From the NCBI RefSeq assembly GCF_003390865.1, contig NZ_QMEJ01000001.1, positions 186,001 to 250,000 of the forward strand: DNA of 64,000 nucleotides. Reading direction: 5' to 3'. Shown piece by piece: positions 11,897 through 21,953 of this stretch. Under the pieces are notes generated by a model. That model saw nothing but the letters and a program-made list of their open reading frames with translations, made no database searches and had not been told where the DNA came from. A program made the translations under genes and the position numbers. Position 1 is the first letter of the stretch, and the number at the start of each line of letters is the position of its first letter. The stretch comes from Tropicimonas sp. IMCC34011 (GTDB taxonomy: Bacteria; Pseudomonadota; Alphaproteobacteria; Rhodobacterales; Rhodobacteraceae).

Positions 11897-12696
11897 CGGT
11901 CGCGCTGGTCGCCGGGTCGGGGCGCCTCCCGGCGATCCTTCAGGCGCGGCTGGGACCGGAGGCCCTGCTCTGCTCGGTCGAGGGCGTTGCCGCCGGATTG
12001 GACCGCGCGCCCGACATGGTCTTCCGCCTCGAGACGATGGGCTCCGCCATGGCCGAGATGGGGGCGCGCGGGGCAACCCGGGTCTGTCTCGCCGGCGCCA
12101 TGCGCCGACCGGCCATCGATCGAAGCGCTATCGACGAGGTCAGTCGCCCGATCTTGGAGCGCCTTCTGCCGGAATTGGGGAAGGGTGACGATGCCGCCCT
12201 CCGGGCCGTTCTGTCCGCGTTCGAGGCGGCGGGCCTGACCCCGATCGCGGCGCATGAGATTGCACCGGATCTCCTGCCTCCGGCCGGTTGCCCGACACGC
12301 GCCACGCCGGGCCCGGACATCGAGGCCGACCGCGTCCGAGCCGCGGGAATCGTCAGAGCGCTCGGTGCCTCTGATCTCGGACAATCCTGCGTGGTTGCCG
12401 GAGGGCAGGTACTTGCAGTCGAGGCCGCTCCCGGCACGGATTGGATGCTGGACACCCTCGCCGGCGAGGTTCCGGGGCGACCGGACGGAGCGCGAGGGCT
12501 TCTCTGGAAGGCGCCGAAGCCGGGCCAGGATTTGCGCGCGGACATGCCGGCAATCGGTCCCGAGACTGTAACGCGCGCGTCGGCGGCCGGTCTCGCCGGG
12601 ATCGCGGTCCAGAGCGGCGGCGTCCTGGTGCTCGATCTGCCCGAAGTCATCGCCCGCGCCGACGCTGCCGGTCTCTTCTTCTGGGTCGCCCCATGA
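11893..12696 (+). CDS. lpxI: UDP-2,3-diacylglucosamine pyrophosphatase LpxI
   Basis: A 267-residue enzyme of the LpxI type, which replaces LpxH in alphaproteobacteria and makes lipid X from UDP-diacylglucosamine. The N-terminal 'VALVAGSGRLPAIL' and the C-terminal 'AGIAVQSGGVLVLD' and 'ADAAGLFFWV' are characteristic. It overlaps lpxA and lpxB by ATGA at both ends, as expected for a pathway operon. Confidence 0.93.
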   Translation: MTVALVAGSGRLPAILQARLGPEALLCSVEGVAAGLDRAPDMVFRLETMGSAMAEMGARGATRVCLAGAMRRPAIDRSAIDEVSRPILERLLPELGKGDDAALRAVLSAFEAAGLTPIAAHEIAPDLLPPAGCPTRATPGPDIEADRVRAAGIVRALGASDLGQSCVVAGGQVLAVEAAPGTDWMLDTLAGEVPGRPDGARGLLWKAPKPGQDLRADMPAIGPETVTRASAAGLAGIAVQSGGVLVLDLPEVIARADAAGLFFWVAP

Positions 12697-13838
12697 CGCA
12701 TGTCTTCGTCATTGCCGGCGAAGCGTCCGGGGATACGCTCGGCGCAGGCCTCATTGCCGGGTTGCGGGCTCGCGATCCCTCCCTCGTCGTTTCGGGCGTC
12801 GGTGGGCCGAAGATGGCGGCCGAGGGCCTGACGTCGCTCTTCGACATGGACGATCTGTCCGTCATGGGGCTGGCCGAGGTGCTCGCGCGATATCCGCTTC
12901 TGAGACGGCGCCTGAACCAGACGATTGCGGCCGGGATAGAGGCCGCACCCGATGTAGTGATCGGGATCGACAGTCCGGATTTCTGCCTGCGCGCCTATCG
13001 CGGAATACGCGCGGCGCGTCCGGAGCAGCGGATCGTACATTATGTCGCTCCGTCCGTATGGGCATGGCGCCCGGGGCGGGCGCGAAAGATGGCCCGCGAT
13101 GTCGACCAGGTTCTCGCGCTTTTGCCGTTCGAGCCGCCCTACATGGAAGCGGCCGGAATGGAGTGCGACGTCGTCGGTCATCCTGCCGCACGCGCGCCGG
13201 TGGCCTCGAAAGAAGCCGCGGAGGCATTCAGGGCGCGGCATGACATCGATGGCCCCCTTTTGACGGTCCTTCCCGGCAGCCGGACGTCCGAGATCACGCG
13301 GCTCGCAGAACCGTTTGGGGAAGCGTTGAAGGCGCTCGGGCGTAGGGGGCTCCGCGTGGTTGTCCCGGTGGCCCCGGGCAAGGACGCCGAGGTCGCCCGG
13401 GCGACAAGCGACTGGCCGGGCAACCCGATTCTTCTTCCGCCGAACGAGGTCGAGGATCGGCGGGCTGCGCTCGTGGCATCCGACGTGGCCCTCGCAGCGT
13501 CTGGAACGGTGTCGCTCGAACTCGCCCGGGCAGGGCTGCCGATTGTCATCGCGTATGACATGGCACCGCTCAGTCGCTGGATCATATCGCGGATGCTGCA
13601 GGTGGATACGGTGACGCTGGTCAATCTGGTGTCCGAAAGCCGCGTCGTTCCAGAGTTCATCGGTAAGAATTGCCGGCCAGCCGGAATCGCGGGGGCGCTG
13701 GCGCACCTGCTCGATGATGCCAAGGCCCGCGAAGCGCAACTGGATGTCATGGCGCTGACCATGGAACGGCTCGGGGCGAACGGGCCGCCACCCGGGGACC
13801 GCGCGGCCGAGGCGGTGCTGCGCCGGCTCGCGGATTGA
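12693..13838 (+). CDS. lpxB: Lipid A disaccharide synthase LpxB
   Basis: A 381-residue GT19 glycosyltransferase joining lipid X and UDP-diacylglucosamine. The N-terminal 'VFVIAGEASGDTLGAGLI' and 'GVGGPKMAAEGLTSLFDMDDLSVMG', the 'VAPSVWAWRPGRARKM' block and 'LPGSRTSEI' are diagnostic. The start ATG at 12693 overlaps the lpxI stop. It is the last gene of the bamA-lpxB run and converges on the FliG-like gene. Confidence 0.96.
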   Translation: MTHVFVIAGEASGDTLGAGLIAGLRARDPSLVVSGVGGPKMAAEGLTSLFDMDDLSVMGLAEVLARYPLLRRRLNQTIAAGIEAAPDVVIGIDSPDFCLRAYRGIRAARPEQRIVHYVAPSVWAWRPGRARKMARDVDQVLALLPFEPPYMEAAGMECDVVGHPAARAPVASKEAAEAFRARHDIDGPLLTVLPGSRTSEITRLAEPFGEALKALGRRGLRVVVPVAPGKDAEVARATSDWPGNPILLPPNEVEDRRAALVASDVALAASGTVSLELARAGLPIVIAYDMAPLSRWIISRMLQVDTVTLVNLVSESRVVPEFIGKNCRPAGIAGALAHLLDDAKAREAQLDVMALTMERLGANGPPPGDRAAEAVLRRLAD

Positions 13839-13879
13839 CCGTCGCGGCACCGCTAAGCCTGGCACGGGGCAGGCCATGA

Positions 13880-14983
13880 TCATTCTTCTGCCAGAAGGAG
13901 GATCTCGCTGGCGTCAATCAACTCGCGAATGGACGAGATGACGGCCGTGATCGCTTCCTCGCCGTCGTCAACGCTAATGGGCCCCTGCTCCTCGATCTCC
14001 TCCCTCAGACTGTCCGCCATCCGTTTGGACATGTTGTTGAGAAGGAAATCACGCGACGGCTCCAGCGGGCCGACGGCATAGGCGAGGGCCTTCAGAAGAA
14101 CGGCGGGCTCTATGACGCGCACCACTTTCGGAACATCCCGCGGATCGATCCGCGCGGGGATGTTGGAGAAGGTGAAGATCGCCTTTCGGACTTCCGCGGC
14201 GAACTCTGAATCGGTTTCGTCCAGCCACTCCAGAACCTCGTCCCGCGTCGCTGCGCGGGAGGAGTTGAGGATCGCGCCCACGCGTTCGACGGGGCGGGTG
14301 TCGAAAGCGGTGGCGGGCTCCGCATCGAGCTGCTGGGCGAGGGAGAGACCGATACGCCGAACGGTTTCGGGGGCGACACGTCCCGTGCGCGATATCGCGT
14401 AGGACAGCCGCCGGGCCCGTTCTCCGGGCAATTCGCCGAGGAGGATCGCGGCGCGAGCGACATCCAGCTTGGACAGAAGGACAGCTCCGACCTCGACACC
14501 CTCGTCCTCGAGGACGTGCAGGAGGCGTTCGTTGTCGAGCCCGGCGATCCGTAGCCAGGGGTCGCCCTTGGCCGCGACGCCGGATTCGCGGCGCAGTCGG
14601 GAGATCGTTGCCGGGCTTATATGTCCGTCGAGGAGATCGAGGGCATCGGCGAGTCCCTCGGGGAAGGTGAGGCCGACGCGGCTCAGAACCTCGCAGAACT
14701 CTGCGGCCACGTCCTCCACCACGTCCTTTTCGACCAGCCCCATCGATGCGATCTGCTGAGCGAGGGAGACCTGCAGACCCTCCGCGAGATCTTCGAGGGA
14801 GAGGGCCGCGTCACCTTCGATCATGAGCCGCACGACGATGGCGGCTTTCTGTTTCCGGGTCAGGTGATCGCCCGCACCGGTACGGGCCGGGAGCGGCGCG
14901 TCCACGCCCGGAGAGATGTCGCCAAGGGGCATGGCCAGGGGCATGGCCATGGGGATCGCCAAAGGTTGCAGGTCGTTCGGCAC
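13880..14983 (-). CDS. Orphan FliG-like protein
   Basis: About 367 residues. The C-terminal half matches the flagellar rotor protein FliG: 'EVRKAIFTFSNIPARID', 'ALAYAVG', 'LLNNMSKRMADSLREEIEEQGP' and a final 'IRELIDASEILLLAEE'. The N-terminal half has the FliG-N look ('TRKQKAAIVVRLM'). It stands among lipid A and purine genes with no other flagellar gene nearby, so it may be a second, divergent FliG. I chose the GTG at 14983 with GGAGCGA upstream; a TTG at 15010 is possible. The N-terminus has repeated Met-Ala/Pro units. Confidence 0.72.
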   Translation of the reverse strand: MPNDLQPLAIPMAMPLAMPLGDISPGVDAPLPARTGAGDHLTRKQKAAIVVRLMIEGDAALSLEDLAEGLQVSLAQQIASMGLVEKDVVEDVAAEFCEVLSRVGLTFPEGLADALDLLDGHISPATISRLRRESGVAAKGDPWLRIAGLDNERLLHVLEDEGVEVGAVLLSKLDVARAAILLGELPGERARRLSYAISRTGRVAPETVRRIGLSLAQQLDAEPATAFDTRPVERVGAILNSSRAATRDEVLEWLDETDSEFAAEVRKAIFTFSNIPARIDPRDVPKVVRVIEPAVLLKALAYAVGPLEPSRDFLLNNMSKRMADSLREEIEEQGPISVDDGEEAITAVISSIRELIDASEILLLAEE

Positions 14984-15118
14984 GCGCCGTCGCTCCGGGT
15001 CAGATCTCAAACGAGAGCCTGACTTAGCGACGGCGCCTTAATGCGCGGTTACGGCCAGCGGAGGAAAGGTCGTAAGCTCAGAGGCAGGACCTCAACTCCA
15101 TATCGCAAAACGATAAAT

Positions 15119-16426
15119 TCAGCTTTCCCCGAAAACACGGCGGAAGATCGTATCGACATGCTTGGTATGGTGGCCGAGGTCGAAGACCGCCTCGATGCCG
15201 TCCGCGCCGAGGGCGTCCGTCACTTCAGCGTCGGCGAGCAATTCCTCTTTGAAGTCAGCACCCTGTTCCCAGACCTTCATGGCATTTCGCTGCACCATGG
15301 AATAGGCGCCCTCGCGGGTGACGCCCGCCTGCGTCAGGGCGAGGAGCACACGTTGGGAATGGACGAGGCCGCGAAACTTGTTGAGATTCGCCATCATGTT
15401 GTCGGGATAGACCACGAGGTTCTCGATCACGCCGGTAAGCCGCGCGAGCGCGAAATCGAGGTGGATCGTCGCATCCGGACCGATGCCACGCTCAACGGAG
15501 GAATGAGAAATATCTCTTTCGTGCCATAGCGTTACGTTCTCGAGCGCTGGTGTCACGGCGGACCGGACGAGGCGTGCGAGACCGGTCAGGTTTTCCGTCA
15601 GGACAGGGTTGCGCTTGTGCGGCATAGCCGAGGAGCCCTTCTGGCCCTTCGAGAAGAACTCTTCCGCTTCAAGGACTTCCGTGCGCTGCATGTGACGGAT
15701 CTCGGTCGACACATTCTCGATCGAGGAGGCGATGACGCCGAGGGTCGCGAAGAACATGGCGTGGCGGTCGCGCGGGATGACCTGAGTGCTGATCGGTTCG
15801 GGAACGAGCCCCAGCTTGGCGCAGACATGCTCTTCGACGGATGGATCGATATTGGCGAAGGTCCCGACGGCGCCGGAGATCGCGCCGGTTGCGACCTCCT
15901 CGCGGGCGCGCAGGAGGCGCTCCCTGCCTCGCGCCATCTCGGCATAGAAGCGGGCGAAGGTGAGGCCCATCGTGGTGGGCTCGGCATGGATACCGTGGGA
16001 GCGGCCGATACGGACCGTATCCTTGTGCTCCATCGCACGTTTCTTCAGCGCTTCCAGAAGCCCGTCCATGTCGGCGATGAGAATGTCGGCAGCGCGGACG
16101 AGCTGGACGTTCAGCGTCGTGTCGAGCACGTCGGACGAGGTCATGCCCTGGTGCACGAACCGGGCCTGATCCTCTCCGACGATCTCGGACAGGTGCGTGA
16201 GGAAGGCGATGACGTCGTGCTTGGTGACGCGTTCGATCTCGTCGATCCGGGCGACGTCGAACTCGGTGCCTTCGGCGGTCCAGACAGCCTCGGCGCTCTC
16301 TTTCGGAATGACGCCGAGAGCGGCCTGTGCGTCGCAGGCATGGGCCTCGATCTCGAACCAGATGCGGAACTTGGTTTCGGGCGACCAGATGGCTGTCATC
16401 TCGGGGCGGGAGTAGCGGGGGATCAT
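15119..16426 (-). CDS. purB: Adenylosuccinate lyase PurB
   Basis: A 435-residue fumarase/aspartase-superfamily enzyme acting twice in purine synthesis (SAICAR to AICAR and adenylosuccinate to AMP). The signature 'GSSAMPHKRNP' is present, with 'MTSSDVLDT' and 'RSHGIHAEPTTMG'. The N-terminal 'MIPRYSRPEM' is typical of PurB of the short (Bacillus-like) class. The promoter must lie in the 93-bp spacer shared with DUF6314. Confidence 0.97.
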   Translation of the reverse strand: MIPRYSRPEMTAIWSPETKFRIWFEIEAHACDAQAALGVIPKESAEAVWTAEGTEFDVARIDEIERVTKHDVIAFLTHLSEIVGEDQARFVHQGMTSSDVLDTTLNVQLVRAADILIADMDGLLEALKKRAMEHKDTVRIGRSHGIHAEPTTMGLTFARFYAEMARGRERLLRAREEVATGAISGAVGTFANIDPSVEEHVCAKLGLVPEPISTQVIPRDRHAMFFATLGVIASSIENVSTEIRHMQRTEVLEAEEFFSKGQKGSSAMPHKRNPVLTENLTGLARLVRSAVTPALENVTLWHERDISHSSVERGIGPDATIHLDFALARLTGVIENLVVYPDNMMANLNKFRGLVHSQRVLLALTQAGVTREGAYSMVQRNAMKVWEQGADFKEELLADAEVTDALGADGIEAVFDLGHHTKHVDTIFRRVFGES

Positions 16427-16519
16427 CGTCGGCGCCTTTCTGAGGCTGGCTTTTGGGCTTTCGCACGGGGCGGCTCGTCCTTAGCCTCGGCTCCTCGTGG
16501 CGGCAAGGTGCGGGGGACG

Positions 16520-16924
16520 ATGCCGGAGCTGGCGAAGTTTGAGGGGCGCTGGTCCCTGGACCGGTCCATCGAGGACCGGCGAGCGGGCCAGACGGGCCAG
16601 TTCGAGGGCGACGCCGTGTTCGGTGCGGCGCCGGACGGTTTGATCTATCGCGAAGCCGGTTTGTTGAAGCTGGGGCAGGGGCCTGCAATGCGGGCGGAGC
16701 GGCGGTATGTCTGGCGGGAGGCGGGCGGAGGGATCGCGGTGGCCTTCGAGGACGGTCGGCCGTTTCACCGGTTCTCAGACACCTCGCCGGAGGACGTACA
16801 TCTTTGCGGTTCCGACAGGTACGAGGTCGCGTACGATTTTTCCGGCTGGCCCCGCTGGACCGCGACCTGGACCGTTTCGGGACCTGCGAAGGATTACACG
16901 ATGACCAGTCGGTACATGCGCTGA
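16520..16924 (+). CDS. DUF6314 family protein
   Basis: A 134-residue small beta-rich protein, of unknown function. 'FEGRWSLDRSIEDR' at the N-terminus, 'ERRYVWRE' in the middle and 'GPAKDYTMTSRYMR' at the end are the family marks. It is probably a lipocalin-like barrel that binds a small ligand, but this is inference. It is divergent from purB. I chose the ATG at 16520 over upstream GTGs. Confidence 0.7.
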   Translation: MPELAKFEGRWSLDRSIEDRRAGQTGQFEGDAVFGAAPDGLIYREAGLLKLGQGPAMRAERRYVWREAGGGIAVAFEDGRPFHRFSDTSPEDVHLCGSDRYEVAYDFSGWPRWTATWTVSGPAKDYTMTSRYMR

Positions 16925-17055
16925 GCGGCGCAATATTCGCCCCTTACGCGATGTGATCGATGGAGATCCGCAGCCGCACCTGCCGCTTCGCCTTGAACGA
17001 AGCGCCGCTTTGCGACAAAGCTGGACCACCGAGAGGATTGCCTGGGAGAATGAGC

Positions 17056-17691
17056 ATGGCATTGGCGATGACCGGCCGGATGACACTGGCCGAATCGATT
17101 GGGCCGCTTGAAGGCCGCGAGGCGCAGACGAAGAACGTGCTCCTTGTCGCGGCAGGGATCGTCCTTCTGACGGTCGCGGCGCAGATCAAGCTGCCGGTGC
17201 CGCCCTCCCCGGTGGCGGTGAACCTTGGAACGTTTGCCGTTCTGACCATCGGCGCCGCCTACGGGCCGCGCCTCGGCCTGACCACCATCCTGCTTTACAT
17301 GGCGATCGGTGCGCTCGGCTTCGACATCTTCCAGAGCTCGACCGCCGAGATGAACGGCCTGAGCTACATGATGGGCACGACCGGCGGTTATCTCGTGGGC
17401 TACGTGCTCGCGGTCGGCGCGATGGGGCTTCTGGCCCGTCGCGGCTGGGACCGCTCGCCCCTGAAGATGGTCGGCGCGATGCTGATCGGGAACGCCGTGA
17501 TCTACCTGCCCGGCCTCGCATGGCTCGCTTTCCTGATCGCGGGCGGGATGCACCAGCCGGAGGTCTACGGCTCGGTCTTCAACCAGGCGCTGGCCTGGGG
17601 TGCGCTGCCGTTCCTCGTCGGGGACGCGATGAAGCTGGCTCTCGCCGCGCTTCTGGTGCCTGCTGCCTGGAAACTTCTCGGTCGCAAGTAA
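17056..17691 (+). CDS. bioY: Biotin transporter BioY
   Basis: A 211-residue membrane S-component binding biotin for the ECF transporter. Six hydrophobic helices are visible; the family blocks are 'KLPVPPSPVAVNLGTFAVL', 'TTGGYLVGYVLA' and 'MHQPEVYGSVFNQAL'. The ATG at 17056 is 8 bases from GGGAGA. No bioM/bioN genes follow, and a strong terminator (17716-17747) ends the transcript, so BioY may work alone or with a shared ECF module. Confidence 0.93.
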   Translation: MALAMTGRMTLAESIGPLEGREAQTKNVLLVAAGIVLLTVAAQIKLPVPPSPVAVNLGTFAVLTIGAAYGPRLGLTTILLYMAIGALGFDIFQSSTAEMNGLSYMMGTTGGYLVGYVLAVGAMGLLARRGWDRSPLKMVGAMLIGNAVIYLPGLAWLAFLIAGGMHQPEVYGSVFNQALAWGALPFLVGDAMKLALAALLVPAAWKLLGRK

Positions 17692-17715
17692 CGCAGATCG
17701 AAAATATGGACGACC

Positions 17716-17747
17716 AAAGCGCCCGCCGGGTTTCCGGCGGGCGCTTT
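17716..17747 (+). terminator. Strong terminator after bioY
   Basis: 14-base arms 17716-17729 and 17734-17747 (AAAGCGCCCGCCGG with its complement) close a 4-base GTTT loop and end in TTT. The A/T ends make it usable in both directions. Confidence 0.85.
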
Positions 17748-17945
17748 CACGTTCGAAAAGGGCAGGCGGGAGCCGCTCATTCCTTGCATCTTCCGGCGCT
17801 TCTCCAGAAAGTCGCCGGCGACGGCGGCTCTGCCCCTTCTGTCGCGTTCCGAGGCTTTTCCGGGCGCCCCGATTGCGCTAACGGCTCCATCTCGTGACGC
17901 CGGCAGCCCGGTGGACGGAGCCCTTTGCCAAGGAGCTAGACGCAG

Positions 17946-19400
17946 ATGGTAGCGCGTATCATTCCGGTCGACCCGTTCGACCTCGTGATCTTCGGCGGAA
18001 CGGGTGATCTCGCCCGGCGGAAGATCTATCCCGGTCTCTATCAGCGCATGAAGGCGGGGCAGATGCCCGCGGAGGCCCGCATCGTGGGCGCCGCGCGCTC
18101 GGAGCACGACGACGAGGAATTCCGCGGCATCGTGCGGGACGCGCTGACCGAGTTCGTGCCGAAGAAGGACATCGACCCCGACACGCTGGAGGCCTTCCTC
18201 GCCTGCCTCTCCTACGAGGCCGTCGATGCGCGCGGCGAAGCCGGCTGGACGGAGCTGAAGGGACATATCCGCGAGGGCGTCGTCCACGCCTTCTACTTCT
18301 CCGTCGCGCCGTCGCTCTTCGGCGATCTGGCGGAGCGGCTGCATACCCACGGCATGGCGGGCGACGGGTGCCGCATCGTCGTCGAAAAGCCCTTCGGACA
18401 CGACCTTGCAAGTGCGAAGGAGCTGAACGCCACGCTGGAGAAGCACTTCTCCGAGGAGCAGATCTACCGCATCGACCATTACCTCGGGAAGGAGACGGTC
18501 CAGAACCTGATGGCCGTGCGCTTCGGCAACGTGCTTTTCGAGCCGCTCTGGAACGCGCAGTACGTCGATCACATCCAGATCACCGTGGCCGAGACCGTCG
18601 GCGTCGGTGGCAGGGGCGAGTATTACGACCGCTCCGGCGCCATGCGGGACATGGTGCAGAACCACCTCATGCAGCTCCTCTGCCTGATCGCGATGGAGCC
18701 GCCCTCCCGGTTCGGCTCGGACGAAGTCCGGGACGAGAAGCTCAAGGTGATCCGGGCGCTGGAGCCGGTCCAGCCCCATCACATCATCCGCGGCCAGTAT
18801 GAGGCGAAGGGGGGCGAGCCCGACTTCCGGGAGGATGCCGGCGATCCGCGTTCGCGCACCGAGAGCTTCATCGCCCTGCGCGTTGCCATCTCCAACTGGC
18901 GGTGGGCGGGCACTCCGTTCTACCTGCGCACCGGCAAGAAGCTGAAGGCGCGGACCTCCGAGATCGCCGTGGTCTTCAAGGACGCGCCGCACTCGATCTT
19001 CGACGAAACCGGCAAGAGCCACCGCAACATCCTGACGATCCGGCTCCAGCCCAACGAGGGCATGGAACTGTGCGTGACAATCAAGGAGCCGGGCCCGGGG
19101 GGCATGCGTCTCGTGGATGTCCCGCTCGACATGACCTTCGCCGATGCCCTCGGTCCGGACGGCTCCGACATCCCGGAGGCCTACGAGCGGCTCATCATGG
19201 ACGTGATCCGCGGCAACCAGACGCTCTTCATGCGCGGTGACGAGGTCGAGGCGGCCTGGGCGTGGACCGATCCCCTGATCGCGGGATGGGAGGCGCGCAA
19301 CGATGTGCCGAAACCCTACGAGCCCGGATCCAGCGGGCCGGAGGATGCGTTGATGCTCATGCACCGCGACGGACGCAAATGGCGGGAGATCAAGGCATGA
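17946..19400 (+). CDS. zwf: Glucose-6-phosphate dehydrogenase Zwf
   Basis: A 484-residue NADP-dependent enzyme, first step of the oxidative pentose phosphate and Entner-Doudoroff routes. The Rossmann 'IFGGTGDLARRKIYP' lies at residues about 15-29; the active-site 'RIDHYLGKE' and the 'VEKPFGHDL' block are intact. AAGGAG lies 11 bases before the ATG. The stop overlaps the pgl start (ATGA). Confidence 0.97.
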   Translation: MVARIIPVDPFDLVIFGGTGDLARRKIYPGLYQRMKAGQMPAEARIVGAARSEHDDEEFRGIVRDALTEFVPKKDIDPDTLEAFLACLSYEAVDARGEAGWTELKGHIREGVVHAFYFSVAPSLFGDLAERLHTHGMAGDGCRIVVEKPFGHDLASAKELNATLEKHFSEEQIYRIDHYLGKETVQNLMAVRFGNVLFEPLWNAQYVDHIQITVAETVGVGGRGEYYDRSGAMRDMVQNHLMQLLCLIAMEPPSRFGSDEVRDEKLKVIRALEPVQPHHIIRGQYEAKGGEPDFREDAGDPRSRTESFIALRVAISNWRWAGTPFYLRTGKKLKARTSEIAVVFKDAPHSIFDETGKSHRNILTIRLQPNEGMELCVTIKEPGPGGMRLVDVPLDMTFADALGPDGSDIPEAYERLIMDVIRGNQTLFMRGDEVEAAWAWTDPLIAGWEARNDVPKPYEPGSSGPEDALMLMHRDGRKWREIKA

Positions 19401-20068
19401 ACTTTCAGGAATATCCCGACCGCGAGATCATGATGATGGATCTGGCCGACCGGATCTCGAGCGAACTCAAGGGTCATCTGCTGACCAATGACCGGGCGAC
19501 GCTCTGCATTCCCGGCGGCTCCACACCGGGGCCGGCCTTCGACATCCTGTCCGGCGTTCGGCTTCCCTGGGACCGTATCTCGGTGATGCTGAACGACGAA
19601 CGCTGGGTGCCGGAGGACAGCCCGCGCTCGAACACGCGCCTCGTGCGGGAGCGGCTCCTGACGGAGCATGCCGCGGCCGCGCAGATGGTGCCGCTCCATA
19701 CCGATGTTCCGACCCCGGAGGAGGGGCTGGGCGCGCTGTCCGACGAGGTCGAGGCCCACCTGCCGATCACGGTCCTGCTCCTCGGAATGGGAACGGACGG
19801 GCACACAGCGTCGCTCTTCCCGGGCGCCGACCAGCTCGAGGCCGCCTTCGCCCCGGATGCGCCGGCACTCATGGCCATGCGCGCCGAAGGGGCGGACGAG
19901 CCCCGGATCACCCTGTCCGCGCGCGCCTTGCGCACCGCGATGAGCACGCACGTGCTGATCACCGGCGCGGAGAAGCGCGAGGTTCTGGAGGCCGCCGCGA
20001 AGAAGCCCGAGCTGGAGGCGCCGATCCGCGGCTTCCTCGGCGCCGCCACGGTGCATTGGGCGGCGTAG
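19397..20068 (+). CDS. pgl: 6-phosphogluconolactonase
   Basis: A 223-residue enzyme hydrolysing the lactone made by Zwf. 'LCIPGGSTPGPAFD', 'VMLNDERWVPEDSPRSN' and 'LLGMGTDGHTASLFPG' are the conserved blocks. It overlaps zwf by 4 bases, so the two are translationally coupled. Confidence 0.95.
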   Translation: MNFQEYPDREIMMMDLADRISSELKGHLLTNDRATLCIPGGSTPGPAFDILSGVRLPWDRISVMLNDERWVPEDSPRSNTRLVRERLLTEHAAAAQMVPLHTDVPTPEEGLGALSDEVEAHLPITVLLLGMGTDGHTASLFPGADQLEAAFAPDAPALMAMRAEGADEPRITLSARALRTAMSTHVLITGAEKREVLEAAAKKPELEAPIRGFLGAATVHWAA

Positions 20069-20165
20069 GACCGCCCTGCTGGCCGTACGTGAATTTTCAA
20101 GGCGCTGCCCGCGGCAAGGGACCCTTCTTGCAGGCGCCACGACCTGAGGGAGCCGATCCGAAACC

Positions 20166-21767
20166 ATGCTGGACAAACTGAAGGCGCACCGCGCCAAAAC
20201 CGAAGGCCGCACAATCGCAAGCCTGTTCGAGACGCCGGACCGCGCGCATCGCTTCTCGGTCGAAACAGGGGATCTGCTGTTCGACTATTCCAAGACGAGC
20301 ATCGACACCCAGGCCCAGTGGCTCCTGCTGCAGCTGGCCGAAGCCGCCGGCGTCGCCCGGCGCAGGGACGAGATGTTCGAAGGCAAGGCGATCAACGAGA
20401 CCGAGGGGCGCGCCGTCCTGCACACGGCGCTGCGCAACCTGGACGGCGACGCGGTCGTGGTGGACGGCAAGGCCGTGATGCCGGGCGTTCTGGAGACGCT
20501 TTCCCGCATGTCGAGCTTTGCCGAGGAGGTCCGCGAGGGACGGTTCAAGGGGCAGGGCGGCCGGATCACGGACGTGGTCAATATCGGCATCGGCGGCTCC
20601 GACCTCGGTCCCGCCATGGCGACGCTGGCGCTTGCGCCCTACCATGACGGCCCGCGGTGCCACTTCGTCTCCAACGTGGATGGCGCGGACATCGCAACTG
20701 CGCTTCAGGGGCTCGACCCGCGGACGACCCTCGTCATCGTCGCCTCCAAGACCTTCACCACTGCCGAGACCATGACGAACGCCGAAACCGCGCGCGACTG
20801 GATGGGCGAGGCGGTCGCCGATCCCGCATCGCAATTCGCCGCGCTCTCTTCTGCCAAGGACAAGACGGCGGAGTTCGGCATCGATCCCTCCCGCGTCTTC
20901 GGGTTCGAGGACTGGGTCGGCGGGCGCTATTCGATGTGGGGGCCGATCGGCCTGTCGCTGATGATCGCCATCGGGCCGGACGCGTTCCGGGCCTTCCTGC
21001 GCGGCGGACAGGCGATGGACCTGCATTTCCGCTCTGCCGAGATGAAGGAGAACATGCCGGTTCTCCTCGCCCTCGTCGGCATCTGGAACCATCAGGTCTG
21101 CGGCTATCCCACGCGCGCGGTCCTGCCCTACGAGCAGCGCCTCGCGCGGCTGCCGGCCTATCTGCAGCAGCTGGAAATGGAGAGCAACGGCAAGCGCGTC
21201 CGCATGGACGGCAGCGCGCTGGACACCGTGTCCGGGCCCGTCGTCTGGGGAGAGCCCGGCACGAATGGGCAGCACGCCTTCTACCAGCTCATCCACCAGG
21301 GCACCGGCATCGTGCCGTGCGAGTTCATGGTGGGGGCCCGCGGGTTCGAGGAGGAGCTGGAGCACCAGCACACGCTCCTCGTCGCCAATTGCCTCGCTCA
21401 GGCCGAAGCACTGATGCGCGGACGCTCCATGGACGAGGCGCGCGAGATCATGCGCAAAAAGGGCCTCGAGGGGGACGAGCTGGAGCGTCAAGCCGCCCAC
21501 CGTGTCTTCCCGGGAAACCGTCCCTCCACCATGCTGGTCTATCCCCAGCTCACCCCCGAGATCCTCGGTCAGATCGTCGCGCTCTACGAGCATCGCGTGT
21601 TCGTCGAGGGGGTGATCCTCGGGATCAACAGCTTCGACCAGTGGGGCGTCGAACTCGGCAAGGAACTCGCGAAATCGCTGGAGCCGGTCCTGACCGGCAA
21701 GGACGCCGGTACGGACAAGGATGAATCGACCCGCATGCTGGTCGCTCGGCTGCGGGCGCTGAAGTAG
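20166..21767 (+). CDS. pgi: Glucose-6-phosphate isomerase
   Basis: A 533-residue isomerase of glucose-6-P and fructose-6-P. The signatures '[20 protein letters not shown]' and '[20 protein letters not shown]'-type C-terminal block ('[17 protein letters not shown]') are clear. It lies 97 bp after pgl in the same direction and completes a compact hexose-phosphate cluster. Confidence 0.97.
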   Translation: MLDKLKAHRAKTEGRTIASLFETPDRAHRFSVETGDLLFDYSKTSIDTQAQWLLLQLAEAAGVARRRDEMFEGKAINETEGRAVLHTALRNLDGDAVVVDGKAVMPGVLETLSRMSSFAEEVREGRFKGQGGRITDVVNIGIGGSDLGPAMATLALAPYHDGPRCHFVSNVDGADIATALQGLDPRTTLVIVASKTFTTAETMTNAETARDWMGEAVADPASQFAALSSAKDKTAEFGIDPSRVFGFEDWVGGRYSMWGPIGLSLMIAIGPDAFRAFLRGGQAMDLHFRSAEMKENMPVLLALVGIWNHQVCGYPTRAVLPYEQRLARLPAYLQQLEMESNGKRVRMDGSALDTVSGPVVWGEPGTNGQHAFYQLIHQGTGIVPCEFMVGARGFEEELEHQHTLLVANCLAQAEALMRGRSMDEAREIMRKKGLEGDELERQAAHRVFPGNRPSTMLVYPQLTPEILGQIVALYEHRVFVEGVILGINSFDQWGVELGKELAKSLEPVLTGKDAGTDKDESTRMLVARLRALK

Positions 21768-21953
21768 CACGGCCGGGCCGGGCACCGGCCGCGAAACGGA
21801 CCGTGCCGCGCCTCCCGGGGTGCTGCGCTCATCTTCGCTCCCCCAAGGCGGTCACGATCGCCGCGGGGGGGGGCGACACGGGGCGCGGCCGACCTATCCT
21901 CCATGCGGAAAGCGGCCCCGCGCCGCGCAAGGTGATACGAACAGGGAGATCCC

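Noticed and set aside
10265-12076. A 603-codon minus-strand frame over fabZ-lpxA
   Set aside because: Antisense to three certain genes of the lipid A block; low-complexity Arg/Asp/Ala content.
15617-16924. A 435-codon plus-strand frame reading through purB into DUF6314
   Set aside because: Only the last 134 codons (from 16520) have the DUF6314 pattern; the rest is antisense to purB.
21865-21873. A run of nine G in the pgi-acuI spacer
   Set aside because: Non-coding and without nearby genes or repeats; it is a possible base-call hazard but carries no readable function.
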